Source: Prosapia bicincta (taxonomy: Eukaryota; Arthropoda; Insecta; Hemiptera; Cercopidae). Taken from it: a DNA stretch of 64,000 nucleotides. The notes beneath the pieces were generated by a model. It was not told the DNA's origin. It saw nothing but the letters and a program-made list of their open reading frames with translations, and ran no database searches. The stretch's first letter is position 1; each line of letters opens with the position of its first letter. The DNA is taken from the NCBI GenBank assembly GCA_036971475.1, contig JBAIZL010000008.1:25402482-25466481 (forward strand). Reading direction: 5' to 3'. The translations under genes were made by a program, and so were the position numbers. This document shows, piece after piece, positions 1 through 12,458 of this stretch.

Positions 1-151
1 ATATTGAAAAGAACCCCAATACCACAAAAATAATCAAAAATAACAAATAAAACAAGTTACTTAAGATTAAACCGAAATGTACATAAGGGTTTAATCTTAA
101 GTAACTTGTTTTATTTGTTATTTTTGTGGTATTGAGGTTCTTTTCAATATT
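1..151. repeat. Fold-back (palindromic) element at window edge
   Basis: The first ~70 bases are nearly the reverse complement of bases ~84-151, giving a long imperfect hairpin. The centre contains a GAAATGTACATAAGG string that also occurs in the fold-back repeats at 14.3 and 44.8 kb, so it probably belongs to the same Penelope-associated family. No CUGANGA half of a hammerhead is present. The element may extend left of the window. Confidence 0.75.
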
Positions 152-299
152 TTTATTGTAATATATTGTACCACTGTGCTCTTGATATTGTGTATGGGAT
201 TTCCAGTTTAGTTTAGCATACAGTGTTGGGCCTAGGTATTTTACTCTTTCCTATAAGGGAGGAGTTAGCCATTTTTTATAAGGTCAGTTTTGCTATCTG

Positions 300-1940
300 C
301 CTTGTTGGTAAATGTAACATGAGCTGACTTGCTATTATTAACCTTTATGGACCACTATTTGATCGTCACTGAGGCTGTCCAGAGTATGCTGCAATTTAAC
401 TGTTGCGTCTGCCTCATTTTGAGCTATGGACTAGATAGCAGGGTTTTCTGCGAAGGTTGCCATAATGACTCTCTCGTTGACCTGTATATTTCTTGTATAC
501 AGAAAGTAAAGCACCAGGAGAAGGACACAACCCTGAGGCACCCTTGCGATTATTGTTCCTGAAACTGGAGTACTCCCTACCTTGTTAAACATAAAAAATT
601 CTGTCTGCAAGGTAGGTTTTGAGAATTTATAAAAATTCATCTGGAAGGTCCCGATGAATTTTCTACAGTAAGCAAGCATGTCAGACATGGTCAAATGCCT
701 GGGAGACATTGAGGAAGTCAGAAAAAGGATACCTTTTCCGTCTCCGAGGACTCTTCATTAATTTCCACAATTCTGTGCACCTGATCTTTTAGTAGAGTGC
801 TAACTCTGTAATTGGTGGTTTTGGAACAAAAGCCTGCCCTTCAATTATTGGTTTGAGTCGCTCCAGCAACAGTCTCTCAAAAACCTTTGATATCACTGAA
901 CGATATTGGATGATAGGATGTTTTGTCGTTCAGTGGTTTTCTTAGCTTTGCAATCATTAATATTTTGTCTACCTTCTACACCTTCCGAACGAATCCTAGC
1001 TGGAGTCACGCATTAATCTGATAGAGAGCTATCATTACAGCCCTGTATGGCAACTGCTTCAGGATTTGTGAAGTAATTAGATCATACCCAGCAGCTTTCT
1101 TGGTTAGAACCTTTGATAATTCTTCCTCAAGTTCGTTGATGGTAGAAAGACAAATCATTAAGGTATTGGTCCTTCTCAAGTATGTGGTATTTTCACTGGT
1201 AGATAAAAGCGTAAAAATTCTTTACTTTCTGTTTTCTCTTTATGAGACTTTACCCATGTGTCATTGCCAGCTCTGATGGGTGGCATTTGTGTTTTTGGCC
1301 TCTTATGTGAACTTCTGACTTGCCACAAGGAATAGTCATTGTTTTATCTGCTGACAAATTATGCATGTAGCTGCTGACTGCATCATTATTGATTCGTTAC
1401 ACTATGTCTTGTAGCTCGTTGGTGAGTCGATTCAGCATGGCTTTGTCTGCTGAATCACAAATCTGATGCCATTACCGTAGAGCTCTACTCTTCGCCTTCA
1501 GAGTCAGGTTGAACCTGAAGAATACAGCATTCTTTATTGTTGACGGGCTTGTTGCTAGGCTTAATGGTGTTGTTCTAAGCTGCCTTTTATAGATAGTTGA
1601 CAAATATTTCTACTTTTCTCAGAAGTTAGTCTCTTACTGCCACATCGAGCTCAATTTTATCTTCCTGCTTCAGACGTAAGCTCTCAAAGCCAGTCCTGCT
1701 ACTAGACAACTTAGGAGCCACCTCATGAGGCCTTTCCTAATTGTTAAAGTAACCGGGGTATGGTCAGAACATAGATTACAACTGCCTTTTGTCCTGATGA
1801 AGTACTCTGCAAGTCCATTGTCTACAAAAAATCTAATCCTGCAATTTGCTGGTGTTATTCGGCCTCCCAGTGGAGTAGAAATTATAATTTCGCTGGTGTC
1901 TGGCTTCATACAATGCTTTTCCTCTCAGAGTTATTAGATG
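300..1940 (-). mobile_element. Decayed jockey-like LINE (endonuclease end plus reverse transcriptase)
   Basis: Read on the - strand, frames broken by stops and frameshifts resemble a jockey-clade non-LTR retrotransposon. Around 1909-1700 the end of an APE-type endonuclease is visible (CSDHTPVTLTI, matching the conserved SDH..V motif). Around 1440-1400 there is the linker (LNRLTNELQ). Around 560-430 there is the reverse transcriptase, with ARVPQGCVL for the usual GVPQGSVL, a YxLYT motif, and TFAEN where an intact element has FADD. The catalytic Asp pair is therefore mutated. No intact ORF remains. If SELENOK has its start exon upstream, this element lies in its first intron. Confidence 0.8.
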
Positions 1941-1949
1941 GGAGCCCCA

Positions 1950-2928
1950 AAAAATGTGTTTTAATTGGTATAAATAGAACAAAAATTATGAAAAATTTAA
2001 ATATCTACATTTCCTCTCTTATTTATTGTAAATCCTATACACTTGTAAAGCACTTTGGAATATAGTTACAGTATATTATTATACTGTATTATATATTTAG
2101 AAAATATAATAAATAAGCTAGAAAAAATTGTAATTTGTATAGAAGTTGTTGTTAGATCTCAGTGTTAAAGTAAATATCACTAGAATGAAAAGTATGACCT
2201 TTCATATATTAAAATGAGAAACTGAAGAAAGTAAGGTGACAGGAAATATTTTACTGGCTTACATCTGTCTGCCTACTTATAAGTTATTTTACAAAAACAT
2301 ATATTAAAAAGGTCAGAGGAACATCTGTCATTTGTCAGTAGGTAATATTAAGTAACCATTACAATCAGTTCATCTTCTTTTAAAAACATACAGACCTTAT
2401 ATACTAAATTTTTCAATGACAAAGCAAACTATCACACAAGAGCTGTAAATTTCCTTTATTTTCAGTATCTTTATTTATAGATTAAAGCAGCAATAAATGA
2501 AATATTCTGAAGAGTGGCTAGAGATAGCTACACAGAGTTGGTTATGTTATATGTAGAACGGCTATGCAAATTTCAAAATATCTCTCACTTATTAGATAAA
2601 AATCCTCTTTTATGTGTGAATATTTCTGAAGAGTTTTTTTTCTTAAATTTCTTAACCTCAAACATTCTCAGGGTAGCAGCATGTATAAGTGGTAAACCCT
2701 TCGTAGACAGCTAGACGATGCTTTTACACATGCCTTATTTTCTGGCATTGTTGTGTCCAAGACCCACCAGGTTTTTTTTTCATTCTAGAACCAGTTGCTC
2801 TAAAGTTTGATACTGACACATGAATAGCTTTTGTGTTTAACATAAATAATGACATTAAACATTTTAGGTAGTTATATAAGTTATTATCTTGTGTTTATGT
2901 TATATCTAATGAAGTTTTATATTTTCAG
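1950..2928 (+). other. Non-coding stretch, presumed part of SELENOK intron 1
   Basis: AT-rich sequence with no supported gene. It ends in the acceptor ATTTTCAG just before the first SELENOK exon seen here. I searched it, and the whole sequence upstream, for an exon starting ATG-GTN-TAY (the conserved MVY start of selenoprotein K) and found none. A 66-codon frame at 2514-2714 looks accidental. Confidence 0.5.
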
Positions 2929-3013
2929 ATGGAGAAATTACTAGTACCCAACCTTGGGGATTATCGAAAATTGTAGGCTTATTCTGGGGCATAATTAACT
3001 TAATATATGGTTT
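2929..3013 (+). CDS. SELENOK: Selenoprotein K, membrane-helix exon
   Basis: Selenoprotein K is a small single-pass ER-membrane protein linked in other animals to ER-associated degradation and protein palmitoylation. This exon completes a split codon (its first two bases, AT) and then reads GEITSTQ-PWGLSKIVGLFWGI-INLIYG-F. The PW.LS.I...FWGI block is the family signature before and within the transmembrane helix (human: PWRLSLITDFFWGI). It is bounded by ATTTTCAG and GTAAGT, and joins the next exon in frame (GGT TT|C TTT). The missing N-terminal exon (normally MVYI plus a few residues) is not found in the window. Family recognition rests on the motif and on the whole spliced product (about 83 residues here, ~90-95 in full, matching the family). 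Confidence 0.9.
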
Positions 3014-3650
3014 GTAAGTATGACTTTAGTTTTTATTGATTGAAAATTACACTAAAGTTTTAACGATGGTAACAGTTTGAGATAAAATTATATATGAAAC
3101 TCAGTTTATAAAGTTTCCTACTGTAACTGTCAAGTACGAACAACCTAAACATACAAGTCAATTAATATTATTTAGTAACGCATGAAATTGTGGGAGGGTT
3201 ATTTTATCTGTGGCCCCAAGTATCATACAAGTTACAATGCAGATTTGAATTCTGTACTTTGACACAGATATACTGATTTTTTTGCATTTCCAAGGGAAAA
3301 GATACCAAGGGTTTAGTCAAAAGTTGAAGGGGTCAGTTAATAATCAAAGTTCAGAAAAAGTAGTAATTTAATAATTATACATGACTAATTTTGTTGATAA
3401 GAAACTGGAAAAGTATTTTAACTTCAAAAAAAAACGCAAGAGCAGGAAATGCTGCAGTATAAGTTACACCCTCTGAACTTCATATATGGCATCTTATTTT
3501 ACATGTATTGTAAAGTATGCACTCTTAATGACAATCTGTTCATTACAATTGACTGAGAGAAATCAGGATAACCTCTGTTCATAGAGTTTTACTAGTTGTA
3601 CAGTGGTGGCTTTGGGTTAGGCTAATTACATGGTTATTCTTTCCCAACTC

Positions 3651-3866
3651 ATAAGTGTTTTATGCAGTTCAAGCATCTGCTACTATGTTAGTTCTTTAAT
3701 GTAGCGCCACAATCAGGGATAAGTGTTTGATGCAGTTCAAGCATCTGCTACTATGTTAGTTCTTTAATCTAGCGCCACAATCAGGGATAAGTGTTTGATG
3801 CAGTTCAAGCATCTGCTACTATGTTAGTTCTTTAATGTAGCACCACAATCAGGCATAAGTGTTTGA
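3651..3866. repeat. Tandem repeat, 3 copies of 68 bp
   Basis: The unit starting ATAAGTGTTT begins at 3651, 3719 and 3787 and a partial fourth start follows at 3855. Copies are nearly identical, so the array is young. It lies in a SELENOK intron. Confidence 0.9.
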
Positions 3867-4078
3867 AAGTAACGTGTGGCCCAATGATCATAGCAATTAC
3901 TATTTTTAAGGAAGTAAAGCGATGTTAAACTTAGTAAACTATAGCTTTGTTTTTATTCTTTCTTTTTTAAATTATGTATTTAGTTGTTTTATTTTTAGTG
4001 ATAGTTTATTTTAGGATGTAGTTATTATCAAAACTAGTTTTATCTGTTAATCTTTATTTTAAATATAAATAAATAATA

Positions 4079-4250
4079 CTTAACTAACTGAATACATAAA
4101 GCCTTAATTGCTGACGCATTTTGAAACAATCATTCTTTTTACGAAGCAAATCCTCTACTCGTATAGCCTGTAGAGGCTTTGCTTCATAAAAGGAAGGATT
4201 GTTTCGAAACGTGTCAGCAAGTAAGCTCTTATGTATTCACTTAGTTACGT
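4079..4250. mobile_element. Fold-back MITE-like element, family A
   Basis: Arms of ~75 bases are imperfect reverse complements (TTAACTAACTGAATACATAA on the left, TTATGTATTCACTTAGTTA on the right). The inner hairpin contains GAAGCAAATCCTCTAC and its complement. A clearly related element lies at 38399-38615, sharing the outer arm and the GAAA..CGTGTCAGCAAG string. No ORF. Confidence 0.75.
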
Positions 4251-6234
4251 ATTTAGATTCTTAAAAATTATTGTGTAAAACTGAGGTGATGTTTTACTTA
4301 TGCACTGAATGATTTGTCATTTGAAAAATTTTACTGCAAAAAACTTATGTAATGCAAAAGTGTAATTTTTAAAAGAGTTATATTTAAGTATTAAGTTCAA
4401 GTAGTACTCTTATCTCTAGTAAAAAACTTCAACCTCATTTTAAATCAATTTAAAGTTATTAAAAATTGTATAGAAAATTTATTGAGGTGTCCGTAATTAT
4501 TAAAATAAAGGAATTTATAAATAGTATAGTTTTGTTTTTAGAGATGTAGTTTAATAAAAATTACTCCCATAGAAATAGTGTAATGAAATACAAAAATTTC
4601 ATTGTTGGACATGTTTTCTTGTAATTTTTTGTATTATAACATTTACACACAAAATGTAAAAAGATATTATTTTAATGAAACCAAGATAAAACAAAACATT
4701 AATAATATGCTTATTTTTTCAAAAGTCCAATTAAATTTACTGGGTTAAATTAAAATTATTAAAAGGATAAAATTCCAAGAAAATTGCAAGAAATGTGTAT
4801 TATTAGCGTGAAATAGTGTGTAAAACAAAATTTTAAATTTTCTAATTCTTGTTGGGCATCAAATGTAATACAAAATGGTATATATTAATTTATTTTGCAG
4901 GGATATTTCTGTATCTTTAGAATAAAGTGCACAAGTTCAGTTAAATAATATCTACTTATTTAGTTACTGGAGCCCTTTTTCATCAGATTAGAGACCCCGT
5001 AGTCAAGAGACCTCACCAACAACTCCCTAATTGTAACTTTTCAAAGCTGAAAGAAAGCATACATTGAGCAGCCTATCTTTACTCCACATATATTTCTTTC
5101 TTACCAATCAGTATCAGTTCTGCTGAATTTCCACCAATCATTATTCCACTTTGTTTTTTAATCTTTACTAGATTCATTATCCTCTGTCTCTGAGATAAGT
5201 GTGTCTTAATTCCTTAATCCAATCTGCATTTCTAAAAATTCTCCTTGGAATAGGATCCCATGTGTAAATTCCAGATTTAAATTTTCCCTTCTATTAATTT
5301 TCAGTTAATAAAATAAGTTATAACACCCTGGACTTTGAATGTGCTAATGTCTGGTTTCAGAAAGTAAGGTGTGATTCTTAGAAAAAAACCATTACAGATA
5401 TTTTCAAAAACGTTTTAAACTTTAATTCTCTATATCTTTCTCTATTTCTCTAAATAGCTTCTATTTATAAATAAACACATTTATCTACAAGCATTTCTAT
5501 ACCAAAGACATTAAAGTCTACTGCCTGTGAGAATTGCTCTTCTTTAACTGCTTTTCCACCTTATAGTTTGTAACAAACTAATTGTCTATAACAAACTCCT
5601 TTAGGTAGCGGAACAAGTAAAATTTGCTTATCAACAGCTTTAGACTGTATGGTAGGTGGTCAGTCAGTCCCCGTCTAAAATATCTGATCAAATTTTGAAT
5701 ATGATTAGCAGAATCGGGTCTAGCATTGCCATGCGCCTAAAACACTCAAGATGACTGATGCTCAAATCTCTTATTTGAATTTTGTGTTGTATTCCTCATA
5801 GTCAAAGTAGAGCAGTAAGTGGTTGCATTTATGACTGTCTCTTGCTCCATTAACTTGACTAAAAGATTATTGCCTGTTCCAAAATAATGCCATAACCTTA
5901 CTTGTTTAGATTTTCTGTGTGACCTTGCTGTGACTAGTGATGTCATTCCATGATTTCTTTTTAAACTTTGGGGTTAATTGAGACAATTACTCCACAGTTA
6001 GAGAACTGAGACAATGTTCTCTAAAACGTATTCAGTTTCTTTATATTGGTTAAAAAAACCAGGAGAACAGGGCATTCTTTTCATTTCCTGGCATGCAGGG
6101 AGTTGCTTGTGACTTGTCTTAGCTATGATGGTTTATACCTTACTTTCTGAATTAGCCTCATATACATTTTATAAATATATTTACTTACATAATTAATTGA
6201 AATATTGTCTATTTTATAAATACTTTGGTTTCAG

Positions 6235-6312
6235 CTTTAGATCATTAATTAATCCTGGTATGAGTTCCCGGGGTAGTGGATATACTCAGGATTATAGAAG
6301 ACCAGGATCGGG
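6235..6312 (+). CDS. SELENOK: Selenoprotein K, middle exon
   Basis: Encodes FRSLINPGMSSRG-SGYTQDYRRPGSG, the start of the cytosolic Gly/Ser/Arg-rich tail after the membrane helix. The human counterpart is FKTLL followed by a Ser/Asp/Arg-rich stretch. Acceptor GGTTTCAG and donor GTGAGT are present. Phases match both neighbours (GG|A Pro Pro next). The preceding exon ends in the helix, so the helix-tail boundary falls at this splice site. Confidence 0.88.
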
Positions 6313-6770
6313 GTGAGTGAAAATATAGTCTAGATATACTTATATTATTTTTGGAAATACTTGATAAATACCCTCTGATTTTTTGTTTGTTTTTGTATTT
6401 AAATATGTTACTCAAAAATGTATTATAAATACAAAAAAATGATTTTAAGTATCAATAAACATAAACATTAACTGACACTCACAAAGTTGCATAAATTTGA
6501 AATTTCTTAATAAAACAGAGCACTATTTTCCACTGCAATAATAATAGCTGTTTTACAAAATACTTACTAAATATCCAGTTAAGATAGGCTTGCTTGTAAG
6601 AAAAATATACGCTTATTAAAGGTAAGATTTAACTACACAAGTGCTAAAATTGGCAAACATTATATGGTTAACCTTATATAAGATTAACTCTATATAAGAT
6701 AAAATTTTCACAATAAATCACAGTACCATATTACTGCAGTAAAATCTCTTTAACACGTTGGCTGCAGCGG

Positions 6771-7536
6771 GAGCCTATCGGCTTCCGAGTGGGGGCTTCT
6801 CGGGTGCGGCGGAAGCCTATAGGCTTCTCTTGTCCATATTCGTTAAATGTCTGGTTTACGACTGGAGTTATTGCTTTATTTTGCTGTTTCTCTCGCAGCG
6901 TGGTGGGTGTGTACGTGTGTTTCTTGTGTAGCAATAGTTTCCTATTTCGCTTACCAAAGGACGGTATATTATTCATTTGTTTTTGTAATTAAATAGTGTT
7001 AGTTTTAGTGTTTTATCTCTGTAAAATAATGGCTGGTACATCTTGGGACATGGTTTTAAATGTAAATAGTGCTTTGAACGATGTTGGTGACTACTCCGAG
7101 ACTAGTTCCGGTGATGAGTCCAGTGACATTGATGCCGCCGATCTAGATGGTGAACCTATATCTACAGACAATGAAAGTGAGTCAGATGATGATGATTCAG
7201 ACAATTACAACCCTACTTGGTGTCATTATAACACTATTGGTATGAGAGACATACCATTTTTTTGACAGAATATATATATATATATATATATATATCAATA
7301 AATAGGCAAAAGTGTAATTTTTTTACAATGGTATCTTCTAGCGGTACTGTGAAAGCCTATCGGCTTCTGATAACCGTGACGTCATAATATTAGCTGAAAG
7401 GCATTCAAAAATTTTTTTTCTTCTGATAAATTATTTATTTCATTATTGTTTACGTTATATCACAATAAATAGTCATAACTAAAATTTGTCTTACAATGTA
7501 ACCTTTTAGCAGCGCTGTGGAAGCCTATTGGCTTCC
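6771..7536. repeat. Four copies of a 16-18 bp palindrome
   Basis: Near-palindromes with core GCCTATNGGC occur at 6771-6786, 6812-6827, 7352-7367 and 7519-7536, two near each end of the piggyBac-type element. They look like subterminal transposase-binding repeats; binding is inferred, not shown. Confidence 0.7.
7029..7265 (+). pseudogene. Truncated piggyBac transposase N-terminus
   Basis: A 78-codon frame starting MAGTSWDMVL. It is rich in Asp, Glu and Ser over residues ~20-65 (runs such as ESESDDDDSDN), as seen in the N-terminal tails of piggyBac/PGBD-like transposases. It ends in TGA at the deletion point and has no catalytic domain. The frame stays open upstream to 6996 but has no better start. 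It sits inside the TTAA-flanked element, which is the main reason for the assignment. It is probably not a functional protein. Confidence 0.6.
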
Positions 7537-7899
7537 GAAAATTATGACTTCATATTATCATCTGAAAAGTATTGAAATTATTTTTTTTCTGAAAACTGTT
7601 TTTTTCATTAAATTAAATAAAAAAACTGTAAACAAAAATTTCAGGACCGGTACAAGGTATGCCCCAAGTTCCGCAGCAGCGAACGTGTTAATTCACTCCC
7701 GTTTAAGACGATTTACCGCTTATTACGATTTTTTCTCAGACCCTAACACTTAGCATAAAAAAACATACTAATTTTCATGGATAATATGCTTTGAATCCTG
7801 CTTCATACAATTTTTTTGACAACGATTTTTTCAACTACTATCAGAAATTTTACAGCATAGCAATAAATTAGAAGTAAAAAAGCATTATGGTAGTTTCAT

Positions 7900-9650
7900 A
7901 CGGTTCAGCAGTTACAGTGCTGTATAACATCAATGGATATGGAAAATATGTTTATTACAGAACGGAATCCAATAGGTGAAAGAATAGAACTTAGATAAAT
8001 ATTGTCTAAAATGATTCAGCAGGATGTTTACATCAAAGATATAGAGTTCTGAGCTTACACGGCATACATGTCTTGATTTGTTTACTGTATACAGTAGTCA
8101 ATGTATACCTCGTTATTCATTTGGGTTACATTACTCGAACTTATTGCGAATAGCTACACTGCTAATACTGAAACCAAAAGTGTTAACTTTAATTTCAGCT
8201 ATTCTGAAAAACCGTTTGTAATATAATTTTCCAGCATTGAGTCGCTGTAAAAATTCTGTTATTTCCCATGGTATTTAATAATTCGCCAGAGTACGCCAAA
8301 GATAGTAGGCTTTAAAAATGGCACTCTGGTCTAGTGTTTGAATCATGGCTGTTATGTTTAGTGGCAAGAACAACACTTCCACGTTAGGATGTATGAATTT
8401 AGATGTACGGGGTGCCCAGATGCATTGTCTATTATGAGGAGAACTTTAAAAGGAGAAACCACTTTAATTTCAAAAAACATTCCGCTTTCTTAAGAAAAAG
8501 TGGAACCATTCTGTAAACATCCATGCCTTTCAGTGCTCTAGGGTTTAGAGATCTGTAAACTACCATTAGTTTCATCATGTAACTGCTAACACTTCACCAC
8601 AGTTGAACAGTCAAACGATCCTTTGCGGCCTTAAACCCCGGAGCAGATTTCTCCTCCTTAGATTAGAAGGTTTGAGAATGCATTCTTTTATTAAACAGTC
8701 CAGTCTCATCTGCGTTAAAAACTTGATCAACTGTGTAGCCTTTCTCCAAAATAAGATTTTAAAAATGCGTTGGAAACAATGAATTTGTCAAACCAGCCTG
8801 TACTTGCTTAAAATGATTGACTGTAGTTACATTTACCACATTTTTGAACAAAATGTTCATACAAACACCCTGCTTTATCAAGAATAAAAATCAAACTCAG
8901 TGGCATCCTTTTTTGGGATTGATCTTCTGTCCACTCACTCAAAGCTTTTTCCATTTTCTCGATGTTTATATCGCGACACACAGATGTAACTTTTGCCGAT
9001 TGCTTTTTTTAAACCATTTTAAAATACAACGGTCAGCGCCGGGTTCTCTGATTCTCTTATTCTCTTCCTATCTTTTGCACTCTCACCAATGGATTTCAAA
9101 ATCTTGTCTTTATTTTTTAAATAAGTTGACAAAGTGTTTCAGTGAATTCCATAGTCCTTTTTTGACCTTAGATTTTTTAAAAAATCCTTTTTCCATCTCC
9201 TTAATCACTGTAACTTTTTCAGCTAAAGTTAAAGACTTATAAGCCCGCGGTTCGGAACGACATTACACAGTGCATAACACTTCACTTAAAAAAGATAAAA
9301 CACTTCAGTAGTCTTGAAAGAGCACAATCCTCACACAGATCTGATACTAGCGACATCGTGATACTAAGCGACTACGTGAAAAGCGAGTTAGAAAGGTGGC
9401 AAGAAATCCCTGACCTCACCCACCCAGCTGACCAACATTCCTGAGAGCCGTATGTGGCTTAAAACACTCATGGGAAGTATAAACTATTCCTCTATTGGAA
9501 ACAAAAGTTCGAATTAACCCGCACAAAATTTGAATTACTACGATTTTTTAACATTGTTTGAATAGATAATGCTAGAGACTATGCAAAATATTCGAATTAA
9601 ACAAGAATTGAATTATAGAAGTTCGAATTATCCAAGTTCCACTGTATTTA
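7900..9650 (-). mobile_element. Decayed Tigger (pogo-type) DNA transposon
   Basis: Read on the - strand. A terminal sequence CAGTGGAACTTGGATAATTC begins near 9647, followed by a leader with several TTCGAAT-like motifs and then a broken transposase. N-terminal helix-turn-helix at ~9240-9150: SLTLAEKVTVIKEMEKGFF. Around 8725 the first catalytic Asp block reads VFNADETGLFNKRM, close to the Tigger consensus FNADETGLFWK. It then continues with KEEKSAPGFKAAKDRLTV and SLNPRALKG. Many stops and frameshifts are present. The downstream terminus near 7900 is not clearly found, so that boundary is approximate. Confidence 0.78.
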
Positions 9651-10449
9651 GAGGGGAAAGAAGGATGACAATTAGAGAAAAACAGAAATTGAACCTACTA
9701 TAGTAGAACTACAATTGTCCGAATCAATTTGGAACTAACCCATTTGGATTAATAAAATTTGTTTTTCAAGGGCTAATTTTTTGTTTTGAATAATTTTTTT
9801 GGAAAAGGGGTCAATTTTAATTAATTAATGTATGTAGCTTATTCATAAAGAATCAAATCTTAAACCGGGTTTCCCATAAAACGTTGTTGCAAAAACCTTT
9901 TGAAAACACCTACCTCTAATTCTTTGCTTTTTGCTGTATTCTGTGATTTTCTTGAAGAGTTTTATCTTCATTTTAAAGCACGGACACAAAGTTTAAAAGT
10001 GTAGGTTTGCTTTTAATAATGTCTGAAATCGTTGCTTGCCCATCACTGTACATCTCAGCCAACTGTTTACCTATAATGCCTTTATCTGATTTTAGTTTAT
10101 CCACTAAAAATAAGACAACTTGTTTTCTCTTAGAAGCCATGGTGAACAACGAAACTTACTCACAAACAAAACAATGGACCGATGCCAATCAAAGACACAC
10201 AGACTAACCAATTAAAAGAAATAGTGTATCTGTTTGGGTGGCCACCTCATGGCAGACAACAGCCAGCTACACAGAATTGGATTGAGATGGTGACTCAGTA
10301 TTTATATAATATTAGCGCTGCACCTACACTAGCTTCGCAGAGGAAAGTCTAAAAGCACATGTAGACAGAATCATTACTTTGGAAATGATAGTATGTTTCT
10401 TCCTCGCGTTAATTATTTTTATATCTGAAAATCTGAAAGCGATTAAGAT

Positions 10450-12458
10450 TAGGGATGGGCCGATTCCTAAAATTTTCGATTCCGATTCCGATTCCGATTC
10501 TAAAAATTTTCGTTCGATTCTCGATTCTTTAGTCGATTCTCGATTCTTTCAAGTTATATTAGCTTACATTCTAGTTCTCTAATAATTAATGTAGTTAACA
10601 TCTTGGTCATATGGCAAAATCTTTTAAAAGTTCTGTTTTAATGTAATAGAACAAAACCTTCAACCTTGATTTATCAATAGGAATTTTTTAAAACATAAAA
10701 ACATATCAGAATAAAGTAATGACTTATTTTAAAGTTAAAAATGTGAACTTTACTTATTTTATGATGTTTGAAAAAATTCCTAAGCCTATTTACATTGTCT
10801 CCCAAACAAAACAAAAATTAAAAACAAACGAACACATAAAAAGTAAAAAATTAATACAAATAGGATAGTTTTTAATATTTAAAAGTCTGGCAGGTAAGGT
10901 ACATTTCTGTTCAAAAACACAAGCATTTGAACACATTGTGGGTCAAGCTAGTTTCATCGCTAGTCACATATAGCTCCTGAAGTTGATAAAGGTTTTTCAG
11001 AAAACACTGTTGCGAGTGGGCAGACAGGTATTTTATTGCCATTGCATTTAAATAAGGGTATTTGGCACTTTGTACTGCCAAATACTTCCCAACATCCCAA
11101 TCTGGACTGGCTAATGGTTCCCCCAGATAATTGTTTACTTCTTCTTCTACTGTCAATTCCCCTGGGATACCTTCTTCCCCAACATTCTGGATTAGTGGGG
11201 CATACCTTCTCCACATCTGGTGGGACCTTTTTTTCTGCAGGTGTCTGGAACAAATGCAACTGATTCAGGCCTATTTTGTATTTATTACTCAATCCCAGTT
11301 GATTTTTAACCGACTATCACTTGTAGGTCCTGTGTCTGAGGATAAAGTTTCTTCAAGTATAGATCTTTTTTGTTGATAAATTTGGGCAAAATGAATGTTG
11401 TTTAAGTGCTTTTTCATATTTGATATATTATGTGGTTTTCCTCCGTCAGTTTCTGTTAACCGTCATCGAATTGACGCGACGGCCAGTACCCTGAACCGAA
11501 TACCGTCGGGCCTCTTAACGCTTTATGTTTATTAGTACTACTCAGCTGGTGTTGCTACTTTTGGAAACATTAAGGCACAGTATTTAACAACAAGCTTCAT
11601 ACTACTTACAGATGTATTTACGATGGTTTTTGTTTGATAGATACACGTCGACGGGATTAAAAACATGATGTTATTCTAAGAGCTTTTTGTCCGTAGTTAC
11701 GGACCGACACACATATTTGTTATAACGTATTGTAATGATTTTCACTACTGTTTTCAAAATTTCACAAAACCTTAAAAGTAAGTCGGAAATATTGACTAAA
11801 TATTTAGTTGTAAAATAATCCTTAAAAACGGACTTTGTGAAAGTTAAGTACAAACATTGATACACTTGGATAAACTCATCCTTACTAGGAAGTAAATTAT
11901 AACGTAAATTCCTTAACAAGTAAATTATTTGGTGTTAAAACTTTTACTTTATATGAATCTTGGATAGTATTTACTGGACCTGTAGCATTACTTATCAGAG
12001 AGAGAATATATTACACTTTAGTTCTATATTCAAAATATTTATAAACTCACAAATCAATCACATGTGACACGTTTACGTGTCTTAGTGATAGGCGCAAAAC
12101 ACTTTTATCACCAGTATGTTTATTATGTGGGTAGCCGGGACATGAAATTATGGTTTTGTTGTTTCTTGCTAACACAAAACACAACAAATATCAAAACAGT
12201 CTTGCACAGATAATAAATTTTAATTAAATCAAAAACAATGTCGGGTAAATTGGTCCGACGGAGTTTATTTACGTTTCATTTACGGTAGGAAAAAACTATG
12301 TTAGGCCAGTTGGTCTGACACGTATTTTTATAAATATTCGGAATCGTGTGGAATCGGAATCGACACTTTTATGATGAAGAATCGAGTATCGACGATTCCT
12401 CGATACCACCTAGAATCGACGATTCCTGGAATCGAGAATCGGAATCGACCCATCCCTA
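10450..12458 (-). mobile_element. hAT element with 8-bp target duplication
   Basis: The terminus TAGGGATGGGCCGATTCC at 10450 and its inverted counterpart GGAATCGACCCATCCCTA at 12441-12458 are flanked by identical 8-bp duplications ATTAAGAT (10442-10449 and 12459-12466), diagnostic of hAT insertion. Both subterminal regions carry arrays of GATTCC/GGAATC motifs. Inside, on the - strand, are a BED-finger tail and a C-terminal dimerisation region, with the catalytic middle missing. It is a non-autonomous internal-deletion derivative of a ZBED-like hAT. Confidence 0.9.
10911..11480 (-). pseudogene. Internally deleted hAT (ZBED-like) transposase
   Basis: Reading the - strand from ~11450 there is GGKPHNISNMKKHLKQH, the last part of a BED zinc finger (the His-x3-5-His end). 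Further on, VNNYLGEPLASPDWD and KYPYLNAMAIKYLSAHS match the start of the hAT C-terminal dimerisation domain. In the next frame VFSEKPLSTSGAICD corresponds to the SERxFSxAG motif. The frame shifts at least once (ORFs 11292-10960 and 11216-10911 overlap). The catalytic region between finger and dimerisation domain is absent. Confidence 0.75.

Larger units (their letters stand above)
3014..6234 (+). other. SELENOK intron
   Basis: A 3.2-kb intron between GTAAGT and GGTTTCAG. Apart from the tandem repeat at 3651-3866 and the fold-back element at 4079-4250, I see only AT-rich unique sequence with no supported gene. Confidence 0.7.
6754..7687 (+). mobile_element. Non-autonomous piggyBac-type element
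   Basis: The 934-bp element is flanked by TTAA on both sides (6750-6753 and 7688-7691), the target duplication typical of piggyBac. Termini are inverted (CACGTTGGCTGC on the left; reverse complement CACGTTCGCTGC on the right). Inside are four copies of a near-palindrome around GAAGCCTATAGGCTTC and one short ORF encoding an acidic N-terminus (separate entry). The catalytic DDD region is absent, so it is internally deleted. Right-hand subterminal segments at ~7335-7420 and ~7500-7580 are diverged duplicates of each other. Confidence 0.8.

Noticed and set aside
8817..9242. 141-codon + strand ORF
   Set aside because: It is the antisense of the Tigger transposase N-terminal region, which has recognisable motifs on the - strand.
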